Assembly (NCBI RefSeq): GCF_000313755.1
Contig: NZ_AMZB01000107.1
Span: 29,176-93,175 of the forward strand
Direction of reading: 5' to 3'
DNA length: 64,000 bases
Source of the DNA: Pseudomonas nitroreducens TX1
GTDB lineage: Bacteria > Pseudomonadota > Gammaproteobacteria > Pseudomonadales > Pseudomonadaceae
This document shows, piece after piece, positions 17,165 to 26,697 of this stretch. The notes under the pieces were generated by a model that made no database searches, was not told the origin of the DNA, and saw only the letters and a program-made list of their open reading frames with translations. The position numbers were made by a program, and so were the translations under genes. The number at the start of each line of letters is the position of its first letter. Within the stretch, counting starts at the first letter, position 1.

Positions 17165-17336
17165 AGACGCTTGACGGGGCGCAGCGCTTGCGCCCCTATC
17201 ACCTGATTCCTACAGTCCTTTCGGCCTGCACGCCCTAGCTCACGTCAGGCCGCTCCCAAAGACTTCCTTCCTTTTCCCTGCACCATCGGCCTTGGTCGCG
17301 GTGTCGGTCAGACTCTTTCAGGAAGGAACCCACCCC

Positions 17337-17828
17337 GTGGCTGATCCCCTCTCGCTGGTCGTCAACGGCCAGACCCGGCAGCTTACCGTGGCGGCCGACA
17401 CGCCCCTGCTGTACGTGCTGCGCAACGACCTGCAGCTCAACGGGCCCAAGTTCGGCTGCGGCCTGGGCGAGTGCGGCGCCTGCACCGTCCACCTCGACGG
17501 CGTCGCCACCCGCTCCTGCATCACGCCGGTCAGTGCGGCCGTGGGCCGGCAGGTCACCACGCTGGAAGGCCTGGGCACGCGCGAAGCCCCGCACCGGGTC
17601 CAGCAGGCCTTCATCGCCGAACAGGCCGCGCAGTGCGGCTACTGCACCAACGGCATGATCATGACCAGCGCCGCCCTGCTTGCCCGCAATCCCAACCCGA
17701 GCGACGACCAGATTCGCCAGGAGCTGGCCTACAACCTGTGCCGCTGCGGTACCCATGTGGAAATCCTCAACGCCGTGCGGCGTGCCGCCGGCCGCGCTGG
17801 CGACGACGGGCAGGAGTATCCGGCATGA
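17337..17828 (+). CDS. Molybdenum hydroxylase [2Fe-2S] subunit
   Basis: A 163-residue electron-transfer subunit of the xanthine oxidase family. The plant-type cluster uses Cys41, 46, 49 and 61 (FGCGLGECGACTVHLDG...C) and the second cluster uses Cys100, 103, 135 and 137 (CGYC...CRC). I chose GTG 17337, which follows AGGAAGGAA; the upstream in-frame ATG 17292 is less well placed. It overlaps the next gene by ATGA and is the first of a three-gene operon of the isoquinoline/nicotinate/aldehyde oxidoreductase kind. Confidence 0.92.
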   Translation: MADPLSLVVNGQTRQLTVAADTPLLYVLRNDLQLNGPKFGCGLGECGACTVHLDGVATRSCITPVSAAVGRQVTTLEGLGTREAPHRVQQAFIAEQAAQCGYCTNGMIMTSAALLARNPNPSDDQIRQELAYNLCRCGTHVEILNAVRRAAGRAGDDGQEYPA

Positions 17829-20065
17829 ATCCCTTGAGTCGTCGCGGTTTTCTCAAAGCGGGCGGCGTGTTGCTGGTCAGCGTGCAGTTGCCGCGCCCGC
17901 TGCTGGCACAGCCCACCCGCGCACTTTCCCTGCCGCTGGACCAGGTCGACAGCTTCATCGCCATCGCCGGCAACGGCACCATTACCGCCGCCTGCGGCCA
18001 TGTCGACCTCGGTACCGGCATCCGCACTGCATTGAGCCAGATAGTTGCAGAAGAGCTGAACGTCGACGTCAGGCAGGTGAGCCTGCTGCTGGGCGACACC
18101 CGCTATACCCCCGACCAGGGCCCGACCATTGCCAGTTCCAGCCTGCAGGTCAGCGCCATTCCGCTGCGCCGTGCGGCGGCCGAGGCGCGGGAATTCCTCA
18201 TGCAACGCGCGGCCCAGTACCTGAAGACCGACATCCGCCAGCTTGGCTGCGAGGACGGGGAAATCTTCGTCCAGCGCAAACCGACCCGGCGTATCGGTTA
18301 CGGCGAACTGCTGCGTGGCGAGCGATTCGAGCTGAAGATCGATGCCAGCGCGCCACTCAAGTCCTATAGCGAGTACCGGGTGGTCGGCCATTCGGTGCCG
18401 CGCCTGGATATTCCGCCCAAGGTCACCGGCGAGCTGACTTACGTGCACGACATGCGCCTGCCGGGGATGCTCCATGGCCGCGTGGTACGCCCGCCCTATA
18501 CCGGCGCCGACGTCAACGCACCGCTGGGCAGGAGCCTGGTGGAGGTGGACGAACAATCCGTGGCTCACCTGCCGGGTTTCGTCCGCCTCGTGGTGGTAGG
18601 CGACTTCATCGGCGTGGTGGCCGAGCGCGAGGAACAGGCGATCCGCATTGCGCGGGCGCTGAAGGTGCGCTGGAAGAGCTGGAGCGACCTGCCGCCGCTC
18701 GGCCTCGATGACCTGGAAGCAACCCTGCGCGCCCATCCCAGGCAGCCTCGCCTGTTGCAGGACGATGCGCAGATGGAAGCGGTGCTCAGGCAGGTCGAGC
18801 GCCCACTGCAACGCACCTACGTCTGGCCCTACCACCAGCACGCCTCCATCGGCCCGTCCTGTGCGCTGGCGAATTTCGAGGACGGCGTCATGAAGGTCTG
18901 GTCCGGCAGCCAGAACCCCCACGACCTGCGAGCCGACCTGGCGACACTGTTGGGCATGCCGCCCGAGCAGGTCGAAGTCATACGGATGGAGGCGTCCGGC
19001 TGCTATGGGCGCAACTGCGCCGATGACGTCGCCGCCGACGCCGCCCTGCTCGCCATGGCGGTAGGCCGGCCGGTGCGCGTGCAGCTGATGCGCGAACAGG
19101 AACATGGCTGGGAGCCCAAGGGGTCGGCGCAACTGATCGAAGTACGCGGGGGGCTGGACAAGGATGGCAACGTGGCCGCCTACGACTTCGCCACCTGCTA
19201 CCCCTCCAACAACGGCATCAACCTGGCGCTGCTGCTCACCTCGCGGGTGGACATGAAGCCCCAGGTGACGCAGATGGGCGACCGCACCGCCGTCCCGCAA
19301 TACGCCTACCCACACCTTCGGGTGGTCTGCAATGACGCCGCGCCCATCGTCCGCGCGTCGTGGATGCGCGGCGTCTCCGCACTACCCAACGTTTTCGCCC
19401 ACGAATCCTACATCGACGAGCTGGCGCAGATGGCCGGCGCCGATCCCATCGAGTTCCGCCTGCGCTACCTGCACGACGAACGCGCGGTGGCGCTGATCAA
19501 CGCCCTGGCCACCTCCGCCCACTGGCAGCCGCGTGTTTCGCCCAACCCGCAGGCGCGCCAGGGCAACCTGCTGGTCGGGTGCGGTTTCGCCTATGCACGC
19601 TACTTCCACAGCGCCTTCCCGGGGGTCGGTTCGGCCTGGGCAGCCTGGATAGTGGACGTCGAGGTCGAGCCGCACACCGGTGCCGTCCGAGTGACGGACG
19701 TGCATGTCGCCCAGGATTGCGGGCAGATGGTCAATCCCGATGGAGTGCGCCATCAGGTCCATGGCAACGTGATCCAGGCCACCAGCCGCGCGTTGATGGA
19801 GTACGCCACGTTCGACCGCCGCGGTGTCACCAGCCTGGAATGGGGTGGATACCCGATCCTCGGCTTCCACCAGGTCCCGAGGATCACCGCGCTGCTGCTC
19901 GACCGCCCCGGCACGCCGCCGCTGGGGGCCGGGGAATCCACTTCCGTGCCCAGCGCCGCCGCCATCGCCAATGCCCTGCACGATGCCACCGGCGTGCGCT
20001 TCCCCCGCCCGCCGTTCACCCCTGAGCGGGTTCGCGCCGCACTGCAGGAGAAGCAACCATCATGA
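17825..20065 (+). CDS. Molybdopterin-binding hydroxylase large subunit (IorB/aldehyde dehydrogenase type)
   Basis: A 746-residue subunit with a twin-arginine signal (SRRGFLKAGG, Arg6-Arg7), so the folded, cofactor-loaded enzyme goes to the periplasm, probably together with the [2Fe-2S] partner. It carries the typical duplicated molybdopterin domains: GHVDLGTGIRTALSQIVAEE, SGSQNPHDLRADLA, MEASGCYGRNCADDVAADAA, RASWMRGVSALPNVFAHESY, and the C-terminal GAGESTSVPSAAAIANA whose Glu is the expected catalytic base (PLGAGE). Substrate could be an N-heterocycle or aldehyde; nothing nearby reveals it. The open frame extends far upstream, overlapping the first subunit gene, but the ATG at 17825 is the Tat start. 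Confidence 0.9.
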   Translation: MNPLSRRGFLKAGGVLLVSVQLPRPLLAQPTRALSLPLDQVDSFIAIAGNGTITAACGHVDLGTGIRTALSQIVAEELNVDVRQVSLLLGDTRYTPDQGPTIASSSLQVSAIPLRRAAAEAREFLMQRAAQYLKTDIRQLGCEDGEIFVQRKPTRRIGYGELLRGERFELKIDASAPLKSYSEYRVVGHSVPRLDIPPKVTGELTYVHDMRLPGMLHGRVVRPPYTGADVNAPLGRSLVEVDEQSVAHLPGFVRLVVVGDFIGVVAEREEQAIRIARALKVRWKSWSDLPPLGLDDLEATLRAHPRQPRLLQDDAQMEAVLRQVERPLQRTYVWPYHQHASIGPSCALANFEDGVMKVWSGSQNPHDLRADLATLLGMPPEQVEVIRMEASGCYGRNCADDVAADAALLAMAVGRPVRVQLMREQEHGWEPKGSAQLIEVRGGLDKDGNVAAYDFATCYPSNNGINLALLLTSRVDMKPQVTQMGDRTAVPQYAYPHLRVVCNDAAPIVRASWMRGVSALPNVFAHESYIDELAQMAGADPIEFRLRYLHDERAVALINALATSAHWQPRVSPNPQARQGNLLVGCGFAYARYFHSAFPGVGSAWAAWIVDVEVEPHTGAVRVTDVHVAQDCGQMVNPDGVRHQVHGNVIQATSRALMEYATFDRRGVTSLEWGGYPILGFHQVPRITALLLDRPGTPPLGAGESTSVPSAAAIANALHDATGVRFPRPPFTPERVRAALQEKQPS

Positions 20066-21342
20066 AAAACGCCACACTGGCCGTCATCGGCGGGCTTGTC
20101 GGCCTTGTCGCGGCAGGCCTGTTCCTCAGTTGGCGGCCAAGCATCGCGCCCATCGCCCCACCCGAGCCGGCCAGCTTCAGCGCTGAAGCCATCGCTCGAG
20201 GGCAGCAACTGGCGGCGCTTGGCAACTGCGCGGTGTGTCACACCCGCGACGGCGGCGCTCCGCTGGCGGGGGGCCGCGCCATGGCCACGCCGTTCGGCAC
20301 GCTCTATTCCTCCAACCTCACCCCGGATCGCAACACCGGCATCGGCGTCTGGTCCTTCGACGCCTTCAAGCGGGCCATGCGCGAAGGCATCTCGCGCGAG
20401 GGAGACTACCTCTACCCGGCCTTCCCCTACACCGCCTTCACCCGCGTCGGCGACGAAGACCTGCGCGACCTCTACGCCTACCTGATGAGCCGCCCGGCGG
20501 TGTCAGCGGAACCGCCGGATAATCGCCTGCCCTTCCCTTACAGCCAGCGTCGGATCCTGGCGGGCTGGAATCTCCTGTTCTTCGAAAAGGGGCCCTTCCA
20601 GCCGCAACCTCATCGCGACGCAGCCTGGAATCGCGGCGCCTACCTGGTGGAAGGAATGGGCCATTGCAGCGCCTGCCACTCGCCTCGTAACTCGCTGGGC
20701 GCCGAGCGCACCGGCAAGAGTCGCTTCGCCGGCGCGACAGTGGATGGCTGGCAGGCCCCGCCGCTGAACGGCGCCAGCAAGCCTGCCATTGCCTGGACCC
20801 AGGCCACCCTGTACGACTACCTGCGCAACGGCTTCTCGCGCTATCACGGAGCCGCTGCCGGCCCCATGGCGCCGGTGGCCGCCGGGCTCACCCAGCAGCC
20901 GGACGCCGACCTGCAGGCAATGGCGCGCTACCTGGCGACCTTCCTGCCGGAGCAGGCGGGAAACTTCTCGCCAGAGCAGCAGGCCATCGAACTGGAGCAG
21001 CGTACCTACGGCACCCTGCAGCCCGTCAGTGGCAGCGGAGGACGTCTGTTCAACGGTGCCTGCATGGCTTGCCACCACGACGGCGACAGCCCGCGGCTCA
21101 ATGGCGTCAGGCCCTCGCTGGCGGTGAGCAGCAAGGTGTACGCAGCCACGCCGGACAACCTGCTGAAAGTGATCCTGGACGGCATTGGCGATCCCGCCCG
21201 CCCTGGGCTGGGGTACATGCCGGCGTTCCGCAACAGCCTGAACAACGAGCAGCTCATCGCGCTGGCACGCTATCTGCGGGAGGATTTCGCCGGCCTGCCC
21301 GCCTGGCCGGACCTCGAGTTCAAGGCCGCCAGGCTGCGTTGA
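20062..21342 (+). CDS. Tri-heme c-type cytochrome, electron acceptor of the molybdenum hydroxylase
   Basis: A 426-residue cytochrome with an N-terminal membrane anchor (residues 5-24) and three CXXCH sites: CAVCH (56-60), CSACH (202-206) and CMACH (334-338). Each heme domain has its own distal Met candidate. It starts inside the stop of the large subunit (ATGA), so translation is coupled. By analogy with aldehyde and alcohol dehydrogenase cytochrome subunits and with the heme domains fused to nicotinate hydroxylase, it takes electrons from the hydroxylase and passes them to the respiratory chain. Confidence 0.9.
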   Translation: MKNATLAVIGGLVGLVAAGLFLSWRPSIAPIAPPEPASFSAEAIARGQQLAALGNCAVCHTRDGGAPLAGGRAMATPFGTLYSSNLTPDRNTGIGVWSFDAFKRAMREGISREGDYLYPAFPYTAFTRVGDEDLRDLYAYLMSRPAVSAEPPDNRLPFPYSQRRILAGWNLLFFEKGPFQPQPHRDAAWNRGAYLVEGMGHCSACHSPRNSLGAERTGKSRFAGATVDGWQAPPLNGASKPAIAWTQATLYDYLRNGFSRYHGAAAGPMAPVAAGLTQQPDADLQAMARYLATFLPEQAGNFSPEQQAIELEQRTYGTLQPVSGSGGRLFNGACMACHHDGDSPRLNGVRPSLAVSSKVYAATPDNLLKVILDGIGDPARPGLGYMPAFRNSLNNEQLIALARYLREDFAGLPAWPDLEFKAARLR

Positions 21343-21382
21343 GGCCGGCACGGGGAGCGGCGCAACGCCCTCCCCGATCGGG

Positions 21383-22114
21383 TCAGGCGCCGAAGCGCTC
21401 GTCCAGCAGGTCGAACATGGCGGCGAAGGCCCGGCGTGCCACCTTGGCGTCGTACTGCATCTTGCCGGGGATCTGCGCATGTGGATCGGTGAAGGAATGC
21501 GCGGCACCGCCGTAGCTGGTCAGGGCCCAGTCGACCTGGGCATCGATCATTTCCCTGGCGAAGTCGGCCAGTTGCTCACGCGGCACGAAGGGGTCGATGG
21601 CGCCGTCGAGGACCAGCACCGAGCCTTTGATGTTCTTCGCGTCGGCCGGGTTCGGCGTGTCCAGGGTACCGTGGAAGGACACGGCAGCCGCCAGCGGCGC
21701 GCCATCGCGAGCCAGTTCCAGCGCGCAACAACCGCCGAAGCAGAAGCCGAAGGTGGCCAGCCGGCTGGTATCCAGCGGCGCCTTGCCGGCCTGCTCCAGC
21801 AGGGTGGCGAGCGAAAGCTGCATACGCTTGCGCAGCAACGCGCGGTCATTCTTCAGTGGCATCATGGCGGCCGCCGCCTGCTCCGTGCCATTGGGGCGGA
21901 TGTCCTTGCCATAGAGGTCGGCCACCAGCACTACGTAGCCGCGCTCGGCGACTTTCTGCGCGATATCCACGGCGCCCTGGCTGACGCCCATCCAGTTGGG
22001 CGCCATCAGCAGGCCGGGGCGCGGCGCCTTGCTGGCAGCATCGAATACCAGCTGGCCCTCGAAGGACACGCCGTCCTGACTGTAGGCAACCGGTTGCACG
22101 CTGATCTGACTCAT
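21383..22114 (-). CDS. Dienelactone hydrolase family protein
   Basis: A 243-residue alpha/beta hydrolase. The nucleophile elbow is GFCFGG with Cys125, and Asp172 (DGAIDPFVP) and His204 (GGAAHSFTD) complete the Cys-Asp-His triad of dienelactone hydrolases. The start MSQISVQ at 22114 has AGAGGA upstream; the frame runs to 22177 without similarity. No chlorocatechol pathway genes are near, so it is probably a general carboxylesterase-like member. A dienelactone hydrolase gene is also next to htpG in P. aeruginosa; here an extra gene intervenes. Confidence 0.87.
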   Translation of the reverse strand: MSQISVQPVAYSQDGVSFEGQLVFDAASKAPRPGLLMAPNWMGVSQGAVDIAQKVAERGYVVLVADLYGKDIRPNGTEQAAAAMMPLKNDRALLRKRMQLSLATLLEQAGKAPLDTSRLATFGFCFGGCCALELARDGAPLAAAVSFHGTLDTPNPADAKNIKGSVLVLDGAIDPFVPREQLADFAREMIDAQVDWALTSYGGAAHSFTDPHAQIPGKMQYDAKVARRAFAAMFDLLDERFGA

Positions 22115-22214
22115 TGGGGTAGTCCTCTTGTGAATGCCGGAGAAATATAGCGAACCGGGATCGACCTTATTCAACAATCCAGGGAGCGGCAGGTGATTCC
22201 TGCACGGGCGGCTG

Positions 22215-23261
22215 TCAGGACGGCGCGTCTATCGCCAGCAATGTGCCAACCAACCGGGCCGCATAGTCCGCCTCGAAACGGTAGCCGCCCTCGCTGTGAA
22301 CGATGCTGCCGGCGGCGAGCCGCGCCTCCCACCAGTCACTCAGGAAGCCGGGGGCATAGCCGCCCGTGCAGAACCCGTAAGGGTCGGCCACATAGCGGGT
22401 GGTCAGCATCAGCGTGTAGCAGGGGCGCCGGTAATCGCTCTGCTCCCGGGAGCAGTCATGGAAGTCTTCATAAGATTCGGCGAGCTTGAGCTGGGAGAAC
22501 AGCCAGAACATGGCGTCGTACATCAGTTGCGAATCCGCGTCGGCATGCAGGGCGAAAAAGCCCTTGGCGCGTACGATCCGCTCGGCCAGGCGGCGAATGT
22601 ACCGCTCGCCATCGGGCAGCTCATCCGCCGCGGCATCCAGCGCGCGGCGCAGAATGGGCGACAGCGTGCCGCGCTGCACCGTGGCGAGGTCGGCCTCGAG
22701 CGTTTTCGCGTCGTCGTTGAACTCGTCCTCGCTGACCAACCCGCGGATGAAGGTCGCGAAGTCCGGCGCGACCTCGGTAATCGCAAAGTCGGCTTCCTGG
22801 TCGACATGCACGACCCGTGGCTCCCCCTGCGGCCCGCACTGGCGGTAGTCGAGCATGATCATTTCGTGCCCGGCGCTGGGGGTATTGGCAATGGCGATGC
22901 CGATGTCCGGATAGCCCCATTCGGCACACATGAAGGCCGACCCGAGGTCGCCACACAGCGAATAGATTGCCGTGCGCCCGATGGCGTAGAGGCCGGTGAT
23001 GGCGATGTGGTCCTCGGCCCAGCCGGTCGGCTCATCCATCGGGTAGCAGCAGCGCTCGACAGCGCCACCATTGCGCAGACGTGCCAGCTCCACGTAGGCG
23101 TCCGGCAAGCGGTAGCCGCACTCGGCCTCGATCTGCGCAATCAGTTCATCGCTGGGGGCTGGCTCGGTGTAATGGCTGGCCGAGTAGTCGCCATCGTCCC
23201 AGAAGCCTTCCAGATCGAAGCCTGCGAAGGCCCCGGTGGTTCTCCCGACGGGTTGTGTCAT
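22215..23261 (-). CDS. SMI1/KNR4-domain protein
   Basis: A 348-residue cytoplasmic protein. The N-terminal part (about 36-165) carries the SMI1/KNR4 signature SDELIAQIEAECGYRLPDAY ...ARLRNGG and later ANTPSAGHEMIMLDY plus EADFAITEVAPDFATFIRGL. The C-terminal half (about 170-348) is unassigned. SMI1/KNR4 domains are frequent in immunity proteins of polymorphic toxin systems, but no toxin gene is adjacent, so it could be an orphan immunity gene or have a housekeeping role. It separates htpG from the dienelactone hydrolase gene. Confidence 0.75.
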   Translation of the reverse strand: MTQPVGRTTGAFAGFDLEGFWDDGDYSASHYTEPAPSDELIAQIEAECGYRLPDAYVELARLRNGGAVERCCYPMDEPTGWAEDHIAITGLYAIGRTAIYSLCGDLGSAFMCAEWGYPDIGIAIANTPSAGHEMIMLDYRQCGPQGEPRVVHVDQEADFAITEVAPDFATFIRGLVSEDEFNDDAKTLEADLATVQRGTLSPILRRALDAAADELPDGERYIRRLAERIVRAKGFFALHADADSQLMYDAMFWLFSQLKLAESYEDFHDCSREQSDYRRPCYTLMLTTRYVADPYGFCTGGYAPGFLSDWWEARLAAGSIVHSEGGYRFEADYAARLVGTLLAIDAPS

Positions 23262-23366
23262 TCCCTTCTCCCTTTACGGCGCAGATGCTTGCATCCGCAC
23301 AGAATCAGCTTTCCGAGCAGTGGATCTTCCTTGCACGGGATCGTTCATAGCCAGGCTCAATGAAAA

Positions 23367-23398
23367 ACGCCACGATCCCAGCACTGAAATCGTGGCGT
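23367..23398 (-). terminator. Terminator of htpG
   Basis: ACGCCACGAT (23367-23376) and ATCGTGGCGT (23389-23398) form a perfect 10-base stem with a 12-base loop; on the minus strand it runs into TTTTT. It lies 20 bases beyond the htpG stop. Confidence 0.8.
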
Positions 23399-23419
23399 CT
23401 GTTCAAGCCTTCACAGCGC

Positions 23420-25324
23420 TCAGGCGGAAAGCTCCACCAGCAGCTTGTTCAGGCGGCGCACGTAGGCGGCCGGGTCCTTCAGGCTGTCCCCCGCGGCCAG
23501 CGCGGCCTGGTCGAAGAGGATGTGGCTCAGCTCGCCGAAGCGGTCTTCGTCGGCTTCCGCGTCGAGCTTCTCGATCAGCGGGTGGGCCGGGTTGAACTCG
23601 AAGATCGGCTTGGATTCCGGCACCTTCTGCCCGCTGGCCTCGAGGATCTGACGCATCTGCAGACCCAGGTCCTGCTCGCCGATGGCGAGGATCGCCGGCG
23701 AATCGGTCAGGCGGTGGGACACGCGCACCTCGGCGACTTCATCGCCCAGCGCGGCCTTCAGGCGCTCGGCCAGGCCTTCCTTCGCCTTGGCGATCTCTTC
23801 CTGGGCCTTCTTGTCCTCTTCGGAATCCAGCTTGCCCAGGTCCAGGTCGCCACGAGCGACGTCGACGAACTGCTTGCCGTCGAACTCGGGCAGGTAGCTC
23901 ATCAGCCACTCGTCGATACGGTCGGTGAGCAGCAGCACTTCGATGCCTTTCTTGCGGAAGACTTCCAGGTGCGGGCTGTTCTTCACCTGGGCGAAGCTCT
24001 CGCCGGTGAGGTAGTAGATCTTGTCCTGGCCTTCCTTCAGGCGACCGATGTAGTCGGCCAGGGAAACGCTCTGCTCTCCGCTCTCGTCGCTGGTGGAAGA
24101 GAAGCGCAGCAGGCCGGCGATCTTGTCCTTGTTGGCGAAGTCCTCGGCCGGGCCTTCCTTCAGCACCTGGCCGAAGTTCTTCCAGAAGCCCTTGTAGGCT
24201 TCGGCGTCGTTGCTCGCGAGTTTCTCCAGCATGTCCAGCGAGCGCTTGGTCAGCGCCGATTTCATCGAATCGACGATGGGGCCGGACTGCAGGATCTCCC
24301 GGGAGACGTTCAGCGACAGGTCGTTGGAGTCCACCACGCCCTTGATGAAGCGCAGGTACAGCGGCAGGAACTGGTCGGCCTGGTCCATGATGAACACGCG
24401 CTGCACGTACAGCTTCAGGCCGCGCGGGGCCTCGCGGTGGTAAAGGTCGAACGGCGCGCGGGCCGGGACGTACAGCAGCGAGGTGTACTCGAGCTTGCCC
24501 TCGACCTTGTTGTGGCTCCAGGTCAGCGGGTTCTCGAAGTCGTGGGCGATGTGCTTGTAGAACTCCTGGTATTCCTCGTCCTTCACCTCGGTGCGCGGAC
24601 GGGTCCACAGGGCGCTGGCACGGTTGACCACTTCCCACTCGGTTTCCGCCGGCTTGTCGGCGTCCTCACCGTGGTGCTCCTTCGGCAACTCGATGGGCAG
24701 CGCGATGTGGTCGGAGTATTTCTTGACGATGTTGCGCAGGCGCCAGCCGTCGGCGAACTCGTCCTCGCCGTCCTTCAGGTGCAGGACGATGCGGGTGCCG
24801 CGTTCGGCCTTGTCGATGGTCGCGACTTCGAACTCACCTTCACCCCTGGAGGACCAATGCACACCTTCGCTGGCCGGTGCGCCGGCACGGCGGGTGAAGA
24901 CGTCCACCTTGTCGGCGACGATGAAGGCGCTGTAGAAGCCCACGCCGAACTGGCCGATCAGGTGCGAGTCCTTCTTCTGGTCGCCCGAAAGATTCTTCAG
25001 GAAATCAGCGGTGCCGGACTTGGCGATGGTGCCCAGGTGCGCGATCACTTCCTCGCGGCTCATGCCGATGCCGTTGTCTTCGAGAGTGACGGTCTTGGCG
25101 TCCTTGTCGAAGCTCACACGGATCTTCAGTTCGGCGCCGCCTTCGAGCAATTCAGGCTTGGCCAGCGCCTCGAAACGCAGCTTGTCGGCCGCGTCGGAGG
25201 CATTGGAAATCAGTTCGCGAAGGAAGATTTCCTTGTTCGAATACAGGGAGTGAATCATCAGGTGAAGCAGTTGCTTCACTTCAGTCTGGAAGCCCAGTGT
25301 TTCTTTTTGAGTCTCCGCGCTCAT
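23420..25324 (-). CDS. htpG: Chaperone HtpG (Hsp90)
   Basis: A 634-residue Hsp90, the full length for bacterial HtpG. The N-terminal GHKL ATPase has [20 protein letters not shown] with the catalytic Glu and Asn, then DNGIGM and [15 protein letters not shown]. The middle domain includes RGVVDS-like [19 protein letters not shown], and the C-terminal dimerisation domain ends [20 protein letters not shown]. It assists folding of client proteins in the cytoplasm. A sigma-32-type promoter was not clearly readable. It is downstream, in the same direction, of a three-gene operon (128-base gap) and has its own terminator. Confidence 0.98.
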   Translation of the reverse strand: MSAETQKETLGFQTEVKQLLHLMIHSLYSNKEIFLRELISNASDAADKLRFEALAKPELLEGGAELKIRVSFDKDAKTVTLEDNGIGMSREEVIAHLGTIAKSGTADFLKNLSGDQKKDSHLIGQFGVGFYSAFIVADKVDVFTRRAGAPASEGVHWSSRGEGEFEVATIDKAERGTRIVLHLKDGEDEFADGWRLRNIVKKYSDHIALPIELPKEHHGEDADKPAETEWEVVNRASALWTRPRTEVKDEEYQEFYKHIAHDFENPLTWSHNKVEGKLEYTSLLYVPARAPFDLYHREAPRGLKLYVQRVFIMDQADQFLPLYLRFIKGVVDSNDLSLNVSREILQSGPIVDSMKSALTKRSLDMLEKLASNDAEAYKGFWKNFGQVLKEGPAEDFANKDKIAGLLRFSSTSDESGEQSVSLADYIGRLKEGQDKIYYLTGESFAQVKNSPHLEVFRKKGIEVLLLTDRIDEWLMSYLPEFDGKQFVDVARGDLDLGKLDSEEDKKAQEEIAKAKEGLAERLKAALGDEVAEVRVSHRLTDSPAILAIGEQDLGLQMRQILEASGQKVPESKPIFEFNPAHPLIEKLDAEADEDRFGELSHILFDQAALAAGDSLKDPAAYVRRLNKLLVELSA

Positions 25325-25452
25325 CGTTTCTCGCTCCGAGGTGACAAATGCCGCGTCTTGCGGCCGATGTCAGCGAGATGGGGGCTTCCCGAACCAATTC
25401 AAGGGGTTGGCGAAAATTCGCCGCGTCCTCGGCCAGGGCCGCCGGCGCAGGG

Positions 25453-26697
25453 TCAGCGCGCCGACAGCTCGATGTCGGTGATTTCGCTGGGGCGCAGCGT
25501 GTAGCTGGCCTCACCCGGCCCGTCGATGACCTGGCGGATGACGATGCGCCCGTCGGCATCGAGGCCGACGAAAACTCCTTCGGCGATCCGCCCGCGCTCG
25601 GTGGTCACGCGCATACCGCGATTGACGTAGCGCTGCGGAGCGGACAGCAGGCGCTCCAGGGACAGGCGGCCGCTTTCCACTGCCTGCGGCACAGGAGCGC
25701 TCGCTTGCGCGGCGACAGTGGACGGCGCCGGCGGCGCGGCGGCGCTCACCGCCCTCAGGCGCGGATAGCGGTCGCCACGCACGCCCCAGCCACGCGTCGG
25801 GGTCTTCTCCAGCGTGACCTGAAGGGCTTGCGACTGGCCCCCTACCTCGACCGTCAACGGCACCTCCTGGGCGGCCCGCTGGATATCCAGCACGGGCATC
25901 CTGCCGATGACGACATCGCGGCGGGCGAAGCGGCGCTGCAGATAGTCCTGCAGCACGTAACGCAGGGTATCGCGGGAGTCGAAGCGGGTATCCACCTCGC
26001 CGTCGTGGTAGCGCAGGCGGTCGGTGAAGACTTCGATACGGCCCGAAAGCGTGGTCTGCATTTGCGCCGGCAGCACCAGGTGGAAGGCACCCTCCATGCG
26101 ATTGGGGGCCTTCGGCGTCAGGTCCAGATGCAGGCTGTAGCCGCGCTGCAGGCGTATCGCCTCGGGCAGCTCCTGGCCCGGCGCGAGCCAGCTGAGTTCA
26201 ATTTCCGGCAGGCGGCCGTTGTCGTCAGGCAGCACGTCGAGCCGGATCGGCCCGCTGACCGGCGCCGCCAGGCGTACCTGGATTTCGCGGTGGGCATAGA
26301 AGTCCTGCCCTTCGCGCAGACTGAGCACGCCATCGATGAATTCGGCCTGCTCGGGTACGAAGGGCTTGCCGTTGAGTTCGCCACGCAGGTCGATAGCCAG
26401 TTCAGGCTGCACGACCGGTTCGGATCTGAGCCACTCCAGGCTGAGGATGGCCTGCAGGCGCGCGCTATCCTGGCTGGCCAGCAGGGTGAGGCCGACCACC
26501 AGCGGAATGCAGCCCAGGCCACCGAGGGCAACGGCGCTGCGGGCGTGGCGCCAGTGAATCAGCATGAATAACAGCGCCAGGGGCGGCAGCAGGCTGGCGA
26601 GCCCCCAGAACAGGCTGCGCTCGAACGCGCGGGCGATCAGCCAGACGTACCCGGCGAGAATCAGCAGCAGGCCGAGCAGGATGAGCAGCGTGTCCAT
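25453..26697 (-). CDS. Membrane-anchored protein of unknown function
   Basis: A 414-residue protein. Two or three hydrophobic helices occupy residues 1-75 (LLILLGLLLILAGYVWLI, GLASLLPPLALLFMLIHW, ALGGLGCIPLVVGLTLL); the rest is a large beta-rich, probably periplasmic region, with a low-complexity Ala/Pro/Ser linker near 318-340 and a small C-terminal domain (GRIAEGVFVGLDADGRIVIR) that looks like a short SH3-like barrel. I do not recognise a named family. Its ATG abuts the stop of the upstream thioesterase gene (TGA-ATG), so it is translated from the same message. Confidence 0.75.
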   Translation of the reverse strand: MDTLLILLGLLLILAGYVWLIARAFERSLFWGLASLLPPLALLFMLIHWRHARSAVALGGLGCIPLVVGLTLLASQDSARLQAILSLEWLRSEPVVQPELAIDLRGELNGKPFVPEQAEFIDGVLSLREGQDFYAHREIQVRLAAPVSGPIRLDVLPDDNGRLPEIELSWLAPGQELPEAIRLQRGYSLHLDLTPKAPNRMEGAFHLVLPAQMQTTLSGRIEVFTDRLRYHDGEVDTRFDSRDTLRYVLQDYLQRRFARRDVVIGRMPVLDIQRAAQEVPLTVEVGGQSQALQVTLEKTPTRGWGVRGDRYPRLRAVSAAAPPAPSTVAAQASAPVPQAVESGRLSLERLLSAPQRYVNRGMRVTTERGRIAEGVFVGLDADGRIVIRQVIDGPGEASYTLRPSEITDIELSAR

